Shown: one piece after another, positions 35,508 through 44,708 of the stretch | How positions within the stretch are numbered: position 1 is the stretch's first letter | Layout: each line of letters starts with the position of its first letter | NCBI GenBank assembly: GCA_965206445.1 | Contig: CBDBJR010000002.1 | Coordinates: 1,612,001 to 1,676,000, forward strand | Direction: 5' to 3' | DNA from: CBDBJR01 sp965206445 | Lineage (GTDB): Bacteria; Pseudomonadota; Gammaproteobacteria; Arenicellales; Poriferihabitantaceae | DNA: 64,000 nt | Translations under genes and position numbers: made by a program | Notes under the pieces: model-generated | Database searches by the model: none | Told to the model about the DNA's origin: nothing | The model's input: only the letters and a program-made list of their open reading frames with translations

Positions 35508-37397
35508 TCAGCCTTTCCCGCGCCACGGAATAGCGTGCCGGATCACCCAGCGCATCATCAGATCGAACATCAACCCCAGCAGCCCCAGCAGGATAATCGT
35601 CATCCAGATGATTTCATAATCCGACTGTTTGCGGGCGACATTTTCGATAAAACCGATGCCGGTTGTACCGGCCAGCATCTCCGCCGCCACCAGCGTGCCC
35701 CAGCAGACACCGATAGCGATGCGGATGCCGGTCAGTATTTCGGGCAGCGAATTGGGCAGGATAACCTGCCGGATAATCTGACGCTTGCTGCTGCCAAGCG
35801 AGTGGGCCGCATGGATTTTCGATAGCTGGGTGCCGGTGGCGCCGGTTCTGGCGGAAATCACCATAATCGCAAACGCCACCATAAACAGCAAAAAGATCTT
35901 GCCGTCGTCCTGAATGCCGAAAATAGTCAGAATCAACGGCGCCCAGGCCAATGGCGGAATCGGACGGTACAACTCGATCAACGGGTCGAAGTAGCCTTTG
36001 GCAAACCGCGACAACCCCATAAACAAGCCCAGCGGGACGCCAAGAATAATGCCGAAGAACAGCCCCGTCAGCACGCGCACAATCGAATCCCAGACGTGCC
36101 CGGTCGGCACCGGTATCGAGAACAGCGTGTAATTGCCGGTGGCAAAATCGTAGACGCCGCTCTTGAAATTCCCCCGCACCTGTCCCGTGTTGTCGTGCCG
36201 CGGGTACTCGCCCGGCACCAGGTCGGCTATCCAGTCGGGCGTCAATGCGCCGAGAATCTGCGCAACCGGCTGCATCTTGTACCACAGCAGCGGAAACCCC
36301 TTATAGCCGGCATCCGGCTGCACCATACGGACAAAAGTCGCCAGCGTATCCGACGGCTTGGGCAGCCAGCGCCCGGAGCCCTGCTCGGAACAGGCCTGGT
36401 TGCCGGCCAGGATTTCACCGCCCGGCATGGCCAAAACGTTGATATAGCGCAGTGTACCCTGCCGGCGCAGCTGCTCCCGTTCCAGCTCCAGCAGCGCAGC
36501 TTCGATCGTCTGGGTGGTGGCAGCCGGGAAGATCCTGCCGTCATCGATGCGTTTGAATGCCTTGTCTATCTGCTTGAGAAACAGCGTCCGCTGCGCGCTG
36601 AGCTCGGCCGACTCGGCCACGCCGCCGGTAACATTCCGGTAGCGCTGCTGCAATGCATCCAGTCGGGCCGTCAGCGCCGGGCCGATGTTCTTGATTGTGG
36701 TGTAATCGTCGGCGATGTGCTGCATAACGACGCTGGCAGCGGCAAATCTGCGCCCCCGATCGGTGATCGCCAGCGGCGGCAGCTCAATGCTGCTGCGCCC
36801 CCAGCCCGGCTGCGCCAGCGCTGCCGCCTGCTGCACCGGGTTTGCCGGCCCCGGATACGCCGCGCTCGCCAGTTGCCGGATAAGCTGTTGGATGCGCTCG
36901 GCGATGTGATCGAATCGAACGGCAACGTCCGGGTCAACCAGCGTCGGGTCGGCCTGCGCCGCCAGCGCGGCGCGCATATCGACCAGAATTGCTTGCAGTT
37001 CGCTGCGCTCCGTCGGCGCAAATGCAATCTCATTCAGGCGCGCTTCCAGCGCATCGATTTGCCCGTATTCACGCTGCAACAATCCGGTCGCTTGCAGCAG
37101 GCGGCTATGCGGTGGGAAAGCGGCGCGAATCGGGTTTGAGGCGCGGTTAAGTTTTGCCACCTGACACAACTCGTTGCCCGCCAGCGGGAAGAACGCGCGC
37201 GCCATGTCCCAGGAAAAATAAAACCACAGAATCAAAATCGTCGAGATGCCGGCCACCACCCAATACCAGCCACCCATGGCCCGCACCGGGTTGCCAAATA
37301 CCGCGTCGGTCCGCTCGCGGGCAATCACCCGGCGCCCATACACGACAGTGCTGATCAGCGCAACCAGCAGCACAACAAACAAAAAGCCGACAACCAT
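35508..37397 (-). CDS. ABC transporter permease, TauC/SsuC type, with a large extra N-terminal domain
   Basis: 629 residues, more than twice the usual size. The C-terminal ~200 residues are a normal permease domain of the taurine/sulfonate/nitrate class with the EAA loop HAAHSLGSSKRQIIRQVILPNSLPE. Ahead of it are two hydrophobic helices (about 1-20 and 46-66) and some 360 mainly helical, hydrophilic residues that should lie in the periplasm. It is the last gene of the leftward operon binding protein, ATPase, permease. The extra domain might be a built-in substrate receptor or docking site, which is inference. Confidence 0.87.
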   Translation of the reverse strand: MVVGFLFVVLLVALISTVVYGRRVIARERTDAVFGNPVRAMGGWYWVVAGISTILILWFYFSWDMARAFFPLAGNELCQVAKLNRASNPIRAAFPPHSRLLQATGLLQREYGQIDALEARLNEIAFAPTERSELQAILVDMRAALAAQADPTLVDPDVAVRFDHIAERIQQLIRQLASAAYPGPANPVQQAAALAQPGWGRSSIELPPLAITDRGRRFAAASVVMQHIADDYTTIKNIGPALTARLDALQQRYRNVTGGVAESAELSAQRTLFLKQIDKAFKRIDDGRIFPAATTQTIEAALLELEREQLRRQGTLRYINVLAMPGGEILAGNQACSEQGSGRWLPKPSDTLATFVRMVQPDAGYKGFPLLWYKMQPVAQILGALTPDWIADLVPGEYPRHDNTGQVRGNFKSGVYDFATGNYTLFSIPVPTGHVWDSIVRVLTGLFFGIILGVPLGLFMGLSRFAKGYFDPLIELYRPIPPLAWAPLILTIFGIQDDGKIFLLFMVAFAIMVISARTGATGTQLSKIHAAHSLGSSKRQIIRQVILPNSLPEILTGIRIAIGVCWGTLVAAEMLAGTTGIGFIENVARKQSDYEIIWMTIILLGLLGLMFDLMMRWVIRHAIPWRGKG

Positions 37398-37445
37398 TTT
37401 GCTATTCCGGCGGGTTTTCAGGGTGTGGGGAACACAGCCGACGGC

Positions 37446-38249
37446 TCAGGCAAACTCGACCGCGCCCATGATCTCCTCTTCCATATCCCAGATCATCGAC
37501 AAAATCTCTTCCCGGGTCTGCACAAACAGCGGGTCGTTTTTAATCTTCCTCGGGTCGCCGGACACCCCCTGTTCGGCGAACGGCAGCGTATATTCCCGAT
37601 GCAGCCGCCCCGGCCGCGGGGCCATGACAAACAGGCGCTCGCCCAGCAGCAGCGCCTCTTCGACCGAATGCGTAATAATCATAATCGTCTTGCCGGTTTC
37701 CTTCCATATTTTCAGCACCAGGGTCTGCATTTTCTCCCGGGTGAGGGCGTCCAGCGCGCCCAGCGGCTCGTCCATCAAAATCACATCCGGGTCGTTGATC
37801 AAGCACCGCGCCAGCGCAACCCGCTGCTGCATCCCGCCGGACAACTGATAGGTTGGGGTATCGCCAAAACCGGTGAGACCGACAATCTCCAGCCACTCGG
37901 TGACTTTGGCGGCGATCGTCTGCTTATCGGTATTTTTCATCCGCAAACCGAAATTGACATTCTCGGCCACGGTCAACCATTCAAACAGCGCCCCCTGCTG
38001 AAACACCATGCCGCGCTCCACCCCGGGGCCGTCAATCTCCCGGTCGCCGAGTGTGACCTGGCCCGAGGTCGGATGCAAAAACCCGGCAATGATATTCAAC
38101 AACGTGGTCTTGCCGCAGCCCGACGGCCCCAGCACCGACAGAAGCTCGCCCTGTTTCAACACAAAGCTGACATCCTTCAGCGCATGTACACTGCCGCCGG
38201 CCGGCAATGTGAAGACCATATTGGTGTTACTGGCAACCAGATCATTCAT
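37446..38249 (-). CDS. ABC transporter ATP-binding protein, TauB/SsuB type
   Basis: 267 residues from the ATG at 38249 (MNDLVASN), chosen for fit to the family and a GGAG ahead. It has Walker A GPSGCGKTT, Q-loop VFQQGALFEWLTV, signature LSGGMQQR, Walker B VILMDEP, and the H-loop ITHSVEEAL. It energises import through the permease 48 bp downstream. The class suits taurine, sulfonates, nitrate or related small anions and zwitterions. Confidence 0.93.
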   Translation of the reverse strand: MNDLVASNTNMVFTLPAGGSVHALKDVSFVLKQGELLSVLGPSGCGKTTLLNIIAGFLHPTSGQVTLGDREIDGPGVERGMVFQQGALFEWLTVAENVNFGLRMKNTDKQTIAAKVTEWLEIVGLTGFGDTPTYQLSGGMQQRVALARCLINDPDVILMDEPLGALDALTREKMQTLVLKIWKETGKTIMIITHSVEEALLLGERLFVMAPRPGRLHREYTLPFAEQGVSGDPRKIKNDPLFVQTREEILSMIWDMEEEIMGAVEFA

Positions 38250-38376
38250 ACGCGCTCCATTGGCTGGCATTGGATGCCGCAACCCATACGGCGTTGCGCC
38301 CGGGCGGCAAGTCGAAAACCGACCGACAACCGCATCTGCCGACCACCGGCCGGCAGATTACCCGGGCGCAGGTTGG

Positions 38377-39354
38377 TTACTTGAGAAAAGACGTATCAAT
38401 CGCCACCCGATAGTCCGACAGCGCCGGATTTTCGGCGGTTGCGAACGCATTGCCGACAATCCCGATGGCCACATCCGCCAACCCGCCGGAGTTGAAATAG
38501 TCCGTCAACTGCTGCTGTGGCGACGGAAAATAGAAGTCTTCCATCTGCGCCACGGTGGCCTCAACCGACAGCCCGGCGTCCTTCGCGATAATCCCGATTT
38601 TCGACTGATCGCGTTCAAACTCCGCATTCGAATTGGCCGTGACCTCGAGGAAAGTACGCAGCAGGTCGGGGTTTTCCTGCGCAAACTTCTCGGTCACCGA
38701 GATCACATCAAAGCTGATAATCCCCGCTTCCTCCTTGTCCGCCGGCGACATCAACGGCGTCCCGGCCTCATACATTTTCTTCATCGAGTCGGCGCCAAAA
38801 CCGCAGGCCATCACCACATTGCCGTCCGCCAGCGACACCGCCGCATCGGCCGGCACCTGATCGACTACGTTGACCTGATCGATATCCACCTCCAGTTTGC
38901 GCATCATCATCCGAAAACTGTAGTCGGCCATCGTCGCCAGCGGCACGGCAACCGCCTGGCCTTCCAACTCCGATGCGTTCGATTTATCGATGCCGGCGCC
39001 GTTGCGCACAACGCAATCATTGGCCGGGTACTGCACCGCAATCGCAACCAGTTTGATCGGCGCGTTGGCATTGACCGCATTGATGAACGGCGCCAACCCC
39101 TGGCTGTAGGAAATATCGATATCGCCTGCCAGCATGGCCTCGGTCATCTGCGTACCGGCGTCAAAATTGGTCCAATTGACCGCGACACCCATCGCATCAT
39201 CGTAGGTTTTTTCTACCTTTGCGATCTGGTTTGGCGTCGCCCATTCGAGAAAAAAGGCGACGTTGACTTCATCCGCCGCTTGCGCGGAAACGGAAACGGA
39301 CAGCGCAATAGCGGCGCTGCAAAGCGTGCGTGTAACAAAGTTTGCTGCATTCAT
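38377..39354 (-). CDS. ABC transporter substrate-binding protein, TauA-like
   Basis: 325 residues from the ATG at 39354, which has AGGAA seven bases upstream. A Sec signal ends at about SAQA (residue 25). The mature protein begins VNVAFFLEWATPNQIAKVEK, and has NWTNFDAGTQMTEAMLAGDIDISYSQGLAP and VPLATMADYSFRMMM, the TauA/SsuA-like two-lobed fold. It would capture the substrate in the periplasm for the following ATPase and permease. The substrate cannot be told from sequence; sulfonates or betaines fit the neighbouring mttB-like gene. Confidence 0.88.
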   Translation of the reverse strand: MNAANFVTRTLCSAAIALSVSVSAQAADEVNVAFFLEWATPNQIAKVEKTYDDAMGVAVNWTNFDAGTQMTEAMLAGDIDISYSQGLAPFINAVNANAPIKLVAIAVQYPANDCVVRNGAGIDKSNASELEGQAVAVPLATMADYSFRMMMRKLEVDIDQVNVVDQVPADAAVSLADGNVVMACGFGADSMKKMYEAGTPLMSPADKEEAGIISFDVISVTEKFAQENPDLLRTFLEVTANSNAEFERDQSKIGIIAKDAGLSVEATVAQMEDFYFPSPQQQLTDYFNSGGLADVAIGIVGNAFATAENPALSDYRVAIDTSFLK

Positions 39355-39788
39355 TATTTCATTCCTGTAGAGATTAGGTAAACAAAAAAAAGCACTATTC
39401 GGACAATTTTGACCCGGCAAGCACCCGCATAAACTGACCATAAACCGTCGATAAAACGGCAATGCGCTATTCAGGCGGACAGGCTGCCGATTGCCCGGTG
39501 GCAAGATATAGCAATATACGACATAAAATGCAACCGGAAATCGAAAACCGGGAGCAGGCCGCTTTCGGCGCTCTGCTCCGGGTGGCCCGGTAAACATGGC
39601 CGGCCCGCAAACGCAGGGCGCGCCTTGATTCTTGTCGGCGGCTTGTCGTATCATCCCGGGTCAATCAGGGATTGACCGCCCGTTCTGATCCTGTCCATGC
39701 GGAACAGGGCGTTTCTGTCAGCCATTGCGTCGCTGGCGCTAAAATAAAGAGTAACCTGCCCGCCGCCCCGCTCAACCGCACCATAAAT
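39355..39788. other. Divergent upstream region, no gene seen
   Basis: It separates the leftward importer operon from the rightward glycosyltransferase gene. An A-rich stretch lies at about 39375-39395. No named operator or promoter could be recognised. Confidence 0.35.
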
Positions 39789-41645
39789 ATGGCGAGAAAA
39801 CGAACCCCTCGCGCAGCGAGAAAGCAATCCCCTCGCGTCCGGACGCCACCGAACGGCAACGGCGCGCCGCGCAGGCCGCCGATTCCGGCGGCATCCCCCA
39901 CGCCCGGCATGTTTTCCGGTACCCCGATGGCATTAGCGGCCGCAGCGCTGTGCCTGTTGGTGGCGGTCAGTTACTTTCCGGCGCTGTCGGCGGGGTTCGT
40001 GTGGGATGACGAGTTGATACTGCCCCATGCCAGACCGCTTCACACCTGGTCGGGGCTGGCACAGCTTTGGTTTACCCCGCGTGCGATGATGCAATACGAA
40101 GGCCATTACTGGCCGCTGCTCCATACCACCTTCTGGCTGGAGCATAAGCTGTAGGGGCTGGCACCGCTCGGCTATCACCTGGTCAATCTGCTGCTGCATA
40201 CGGGGGTCGTGTTGCTGTTGTGGCATCTGCTGTGGCGGCTGGGGGTGCCCGGCGCGTGGTTCGCGGCGGCGGTGTTCGCGGTGCATCCGCTGCACGTGGA
40301 GTCGGTGGCCTGGGTCATCGGGCGCAAGGACATCCTGGCGACGTTGTTCTATCTTTCGTCCGTGCTCGCCTATATCCGCTTCGCGGAAATGCCGCGCGGG
40401 CGGCGGCGAGGGGGGCCTTACCTGCTGGCGGTGGCGTTGTTCGTGCTCGGCCTGCTGAGCAAATCCATCACCATCACGCTGCCGGCGGCGCTGTTGATCT
40501 GGCACTGGTGGCGGCATGGGCGCGTGACGATGGCCGATTTTCGCCGCACGCTGCCGTTCTTTCTGGTCGGGCTGGGTATCGCGCTGGCCGACTATGCCTA
40601 TTACGACAGCCTCGAACCCGTCTCATTCGCGTATACGCCGCTGGAGCGCGGGCTGCTTGCGGCACGCGCCCTGGCATTTTACGTCGGCAAATTGCTGTGG
40701 CCGACGGGGCTGGCCGGGGTTTATCCGCGCTGGGAGCCCGGCATCGGTGACCTGCTGGCCTGGGGCGGCGCGGTCGGCTGCGCGGCAGTGGTGGCGGTGT
40801 TGTGGTGCTGTCGTCGGCAACTCGGTCGCGGGCCGCTGGCCGGTGTGCTGTTCTTTGCGGTGGCGTTGTCGCCGGTGCTGGGTTTTGTGGACTTTGGTTA
40901 TATGCAGTTCTCGTTTGTCGCCGACCGTTATCAGTACCTTGCCGGCATCGGTCTGATCGCCGTCGTGGTTGCCGCCGTGGGCCAGGCCTGTCAACGGGGT
41001 CTCGGCGCCCTGCCGGAGCACCAGACACGTCCGGCGCGGCTGGCCATCGGGGTGGCCGGGGTGGCCATACTGGCGGTTGCAGGCATCCTCACCTGGAACC
41101 AGGCCGGCCTCTACCGCGACCCCGGTACCTTCTTCACCCACGTCATCGCCCACAACCCGCAGGCCCACGGCGCCCACCACAATCTTGGAGTCTACCTGGA
41201 GGCCGAGGGGCGCGATCGGGAAGCGCATGCTGCCCTCCAAACCGCCCATGAGTTGCAACCGGATAACCCTAAAGTGATCATCGATATCGGTCGGATACTG
41301 GAAAAGCTGGGCCGCCCGGAGGAAGCGATCGCGCGCTACCGCGAGGCGCTGCGACTTAACCCGCAGCATCTAAAAGCGATGAGGAACCTTGCCAAGGTGC
41401 TGATAAGCCAGAAACGGAATGCAGAGGGGTTGGCGGCGGCGCAACAGGTGATTGCACGCTATCCCGATGACGCGCAAGCCCACCATCTGGCGGGCATCGG
41501 GCTGTTTCGCCTCAACCGCAAGGCCGAAGCACTGCGACATTACGACCGCGCATTGGCGTTGTACACGAATCTGGAGAATCTGGGAATGGCACGCGAACAG
41601 CGTAAGCAACTCCTTGAATCCATGACCAACGAGGGCCGTCAATAG
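39789..41645 (+). pseudogene. TMTC-like TPR membrane glycosyltransferase interrupted by an in-frame TAG
   Basis: One frame of 618 codons encodes an integral-membrane, PMT/TMTC-type protein. It has an N-terminal basic region, about ten membrane segments with FVWDDELIL and HPLHVESVAWVIGRKD, and then four C-terminal TPRs (NLGVYLEAEGRDREAHAALQ onward, about residues 450-600). Codon 122 (40152-40154) is TAG, between HTTFWLEHKL and GLAPLGYHLVNLLL. Relatives have Trp here, so a TGG to TAG change is likely. Protein can still start after it, for example at 40209, but would lack the catalytic loop. The gene is either a young pseudogene, read through, or a sequencing error. Confidence 0.8.
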
Positions 41646-41794
41646 GCACGGCGAGGCAACCCATAAATCTCCCGATAGAGGGAGATACCCCGCAGCAACG
41701 CTTTTGCATTATACTTTTCCACCCGGTCGAGCCGCCGCTTGTGCTCGCTCCAACCACCGGGACAATCCATTTTTGCCGATACAGGAAACACAAC

Positions 41795-42481
41795 TTGACG
41801 CACCCAATACCCGCACAACTCATCGATGAGATTATCCGCAGCCGGCAAACCCGTAAAGTGCTGGCCGACCAACCGCTTGAAAGCCACCTGCCTGCCGCGG
41901 TTGTCAGGGAGCTGATTGAGGCTGCCGGCTGGGCGCCGTTCCATCTGGCGGCGGCGGGGGTTCATCGCCGCCGTTTGCAGCAGGAGTCGGCGGTGCCGTG
42001 GCGGTTTTATGTTGTGCCGAAATCGGTTTGTATCGACCTGCGGCAAATTCTGCTCGATCAAAACAACCAAAGTAAATTGCCGAATATGCTGGCGGCTGCC
42101 GATTATCTGATTCAGGTAACCTGGTGTCCCGACCCTGCCGACGGTGACGCTGACAACGGCAGCGGGGATGTGTTTGCGCCCACCGAGGCGAATATGGAGC
42201 ATATCGCGGCTACTGCGGCGGCAATACAAAATCTGCTGCTCGCGGCCACCGCCAGGGGCATTGCCAGCTACTGGTCAAGCGGCGGGGCATTGCGTTCTGC
42301 GGCGGTGTTTGAGCGGCTCGGAATGGCGATAGACGAGGTGCTGCTCGGTGCGGTGTTTTTATTTCCGGAGGCCGGGCATCGGGCCGATGTGATGACGATA
42401 CCGGGCAAGATGCGGCAAAAGCGCGGTGCCGTCGATGCCTGGTGCCGGTGGGTGGAACGGCTCGCGGACGTAGCCGGCTGA
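41795..42481 (+). CDS. Nitroreductase-family flavoprotein
   Basis: 228 residues if started at the TTG at 41795, which has AGGAAA six bases upstream; the GTG at 41741 is an alternative. The family's N-terminal stretch is visible (IIRSRQTRKVLADQP, AAGWAPFH), as is the C-terminal flavin part (AAIQNLLLAATARGIASYWS, LLGAVFLFPEAG). These FMN enzymes reduce nitro groups, quinones or related electron acceptors with NAD(P)H. Nothing nearby gives the substrate. Confidence 0.75.
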   Translation: MTHPIPAQLIDEIIRSRQTRKVLADQPLESHLPAAVVRELIEAAGWAPFHLAAAGVHRRRLQQESAVPWRFYVVPKSVCIDLRQILLDQNNQSKLPNMLAAADYLIQVTWCPDPADGDADNGSGDVFAPTEANMEHIAATAAAIQNLLLAATARGIASYWSSGGALRSAAVFERLGMAIDEVLLGAVFLFPEAGHRADVMTIPGKMRQKRGAVDAWCRWVERLADVAG

Positions 42482-42560
42482 TAGGGGAGTCGGCGCGGTG
42501 GGCGGTCGCGCTGTACCGCCGGGAGCAGCAGCGTATTCGAGCGGTTCGGCCGGTACCTAA

Positions 42561-42788
42561 CACCATCATCATGACCTCATCAAAGGTCACGGTCACGGTC
42601 GATTTATGGCCAAACAATACCATCCCGCCGGTATCGGAGACGCACAGGATATCGATCCCAAGCCGGTCGGCGATAACCGCACTGCGGTAGTCGTAAATCG
42701 CCATCTGCACGATCTGATCCTGTGCGCGCATTTTCTTTTGCAATTCGCGGATCGTGATTTTTTTTCTTTTGCCGGTAACTTCCGCCAT
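42561..42788 (-). pseudogene. 5' fragment of a panB-like gene
   Basis: An ATG at 42788 with GGAGG eight bases upstream opens 76 codons that match the N-terminus of ketopantoate hydroxymethyltransferase (PanB): KKITIRELQKKM, VQMAIYDYRSAVIADRLGID, and SDTGGMVLFGHKSTVTVTFDEV. Normal PanB is about 265 residues; here similarity ends at about 42561 and the frame runs on into the antisense of the nitroreductase gene. The catalytic part is missing, so the piece is inactive. Confidence 0.75.
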
Positions 42789-42978
42789 CTGGATTTTCCT
42801 CCGGGTGCCGCTCTGGTGTTGTACGCATCAAGGCAGATAATTTGCCTGTTCCACTTCCGGATAGCATCATATTCAACGCCGGAATTGACTGTCAAAGAGA
42901 TTATTCTTATGAATTGATAGCCAATACCTAAAATCAATCAGCGCGGGCAACCGGCAAAAGAGCGCGGTGGATTGGCGC

Positions 42979-43731
42979 TCAGATTTGGCCCGCCGCCTTG
43001 AGCAGCACCAGCAGCCCGACCGCAATCAAGACCACCGCAACGATATTTTTCAGGTACACGGCGGGCACGATATGCGCGGTCTTGGCGCCGACCAGCGCAC
43101 CGACCGCCAGCATAACGGACAGACCGAGGCCGAGCTGAAAGTCAACCTCACCGTGAATGCGGTTGCCGAGCGTGGCCAGCAGGGCAATCGGTATCTGAAT
43201 AATCTGCGCCAGGCCGATTGCCGTCAGGATCGCCACCTTGCACCAGATCAATATCGGCACCAGCAATAGCGGGCCGCCGGTGCCGGATAATGCCGAGCCG
43301 ACGCCGGTAATGAAGCCGATCAGCGGCAGCGCCCGGGGCGCGTGCTGAACCGCCGACGGTAAACCCGGGCGCCCGGCGTTGCTGCCGAACGAATAGAAGC
43401 CGGAAAAAAGCATTAACCCGGCAATCCCGGGCTCCAGCACCGTCGCCGGCACCCAGGGCAGCAGGAAAGCGCCCAGGTAAGCGCCCGGCAAAGCCCCAAG
43501 GCAGACCTTGAGCGCCGGCTTCCAGTTAATGCTGCCTTGGTTCGCGTAGATGAATGCACCGACAGCGCCGGTGATCAGATAGCTGAAGGTGCAGGCGGGG
43601 ATGGCGGTGTGAATGGGTATCCCGCCGAGATACGCCAGCGTGGGCACCAGCAGTACGCCGCCGATGCCAATACTGCCGATCAAAACTCCGATGCCGGTGA
43701 CCAGTATCAGCAGAAGCGGTGAAAACAACAT
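42979..43731 (-). CDS. TauE/SafE family membrane transporter
   Basis: 250 residues with about eight hydrophobic segments, the size and topology of TauE/SafE proteins, which export sulfite or organosulfonates. GIGVLIGSIGIGGVLLVPTL and ITGVGSALSGTGGPLLLVP are the two family signature repeats. It stands at the left margin of the dnd island, transcribed in the same direction as the RelA/SpoT gene. The link to taurine/sulfonate use with the importer at 35.5-39.4 kb is possible but not shown. Confidence 0.88.
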   Translation of the reverse strand: MLFSPLLLILVTGIGVLIGSIGIGGVLLVPTLAYLGGIPIHTAIPACTFSYLITGAVGAFIYANQGSINWKPALKVCLGALPGAYLGAFLLPWVPATVLEPGIAGLMLFSGFYSFGSNAGRPGLPSAVQHAPRALPLIGFITGVGSALSGTGGPLLLVPILIWCKVAILTAIGLAQIIQIPIALLATLGNRIHGEVDFQLGLGLSVMLAVGALVGAKTAHIVPAVYLKNIVAVVLIAVGLLVLLKAAGQI

Positions 43732-43793
43732 AAGACCGATACCTTATACCGATACGCGCAGCCGGGCGATTAAACGTATAGGTAATGGGAGCA

Positions 43794-44708
43794 CTATTCT
43801 TTCGGCATCCACGTATCCGGCGACGGCACATTACCGATGACATAAAGCGGGTGCGTACGCGCCAGGACATATTCGGCATTCTCGCCAGAAATACCCACAA
43901 GCAAAAGTGCATTATTGCGCTTTGTTGGATATTTTGTTTCCAAGCGGTTCAGACGGTCAACGGCATTTTGTGTATTGTCGTAGCGCTCCAAGGAGATGTC
44001 GCCGGGACCGTGTTTCCACACCACCGTCAACACATGTCCGCCACCGCTATATGGTACCAATCTATCTTGCTCCACATCTGGATTTCTGTTTTCCCATTGT
44101 CGGATACGATCGGACAAATCTCGCAGTTTCCGTGGCGTATCCTCGTCATCACCCCAGAAATCCAACTTGGCATTTTCGCCGTGGGATTCCAACCATACAG
44201 CCCATTGGTGCTGGTAAAAACTGCGAACTTGAATTTCAAACCGAACATTCAGCGCTACAGATTCATCTAATTTTTGTGAAAAACGCATGATGTGATGCAC
44301 ACTTCGATACCCCGAAGCTTTTACACCTTGAGTGGTGTAATCTTTGGTGTTGTGATTTTCTGACAATTGAGCAATACGCCGACTTAATTCTTGTGCTTCC
44401 GTAAACGAACGACAAATCACGCGTAAGCCGATTATGTCATCCAACTCACCGAGTTTGAAGTTGTTGTTTGGGCGAGTAAGTTTGCGGTAAATGCTGCCCA
44501 ACCGTTTCAGTCGTGCACTGACAAAAGCTGCCGGCGGCAATCCTGCACGGTTTAGGATGTTGATGCTGGTGGTCAGACAATTTAACCTGAATTCCCTGTA
44601 TTGTTGTACTAACCCAACTGCACGAGAATCATCAGATGCTTCCTTGAAAGCATCTCCCGCTTGATTAATAGCAGAACGAGAAGAGAGACATGACGCGGTT
44701 ATCGCCAC
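43794..44708 (-). CDS. RelA/SpoT-domain nucleotide pyrophosphokinase (small alarmone synthetase or toxSAS-like)
   Basis: 304 residues from a GTG at 44708 that overlaps the upstream gene by 10 bp. A RelA/SpoT synthetase domain covers about residues 60-180, and all landmark motifs are present: RLKRLGSIYRK (66-76), LDDIIGLRVI (89-98), GYRSVHH (133-139), EIQVRS (158-163) and WAVWLESH (169-176). No HD hydrolase domain is present, so it cannot degrade its product. The C-terminal ~120 residues are a domain I do not recognise. It might make (p)ppGpp-like alarmones or, like toxic small synthetases and CapRel, pyrophosphorylate tRNA. It is the last gene of the GIY-YIG, DGQHR, RelA/SpoT operon. Confidence 0.85.
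   Translation of the reverse strand: MAITASCLSSRSAINQAGDAFKEASDDSRAVGLVQQYREFRLNCLTTSINILNRAGLPPAAFVSARLKRLGSIYRKLTRPNNNFKLGELDDIIGLRVICRSFTEAQELSRRIAQLSENHNTKDYTTQGVKASGYRSVHHIMRFSQKLDESVALNVRFEIQVRSFYQHQWAVWLESHGENAKLDFWGDDEDTPRKLRDLSDRIRQWENRNPDVEQDRLVPYSGGGHVLTVVWKHGPGDISLERYDNTQNAVDRLNRLETKYPTKRNNALLLVGISGENAEYVLARTHPLYVIGNVPSPDTWMPKE

Noticed and set aside
40152..40154. TAG read as pyrrolysine
   Set aside because: The protein is a glycosyltransferase whose relatives have Trp there, the MttB homologue in the window has no amber codon, and TAG ends normal genes such as aceE.
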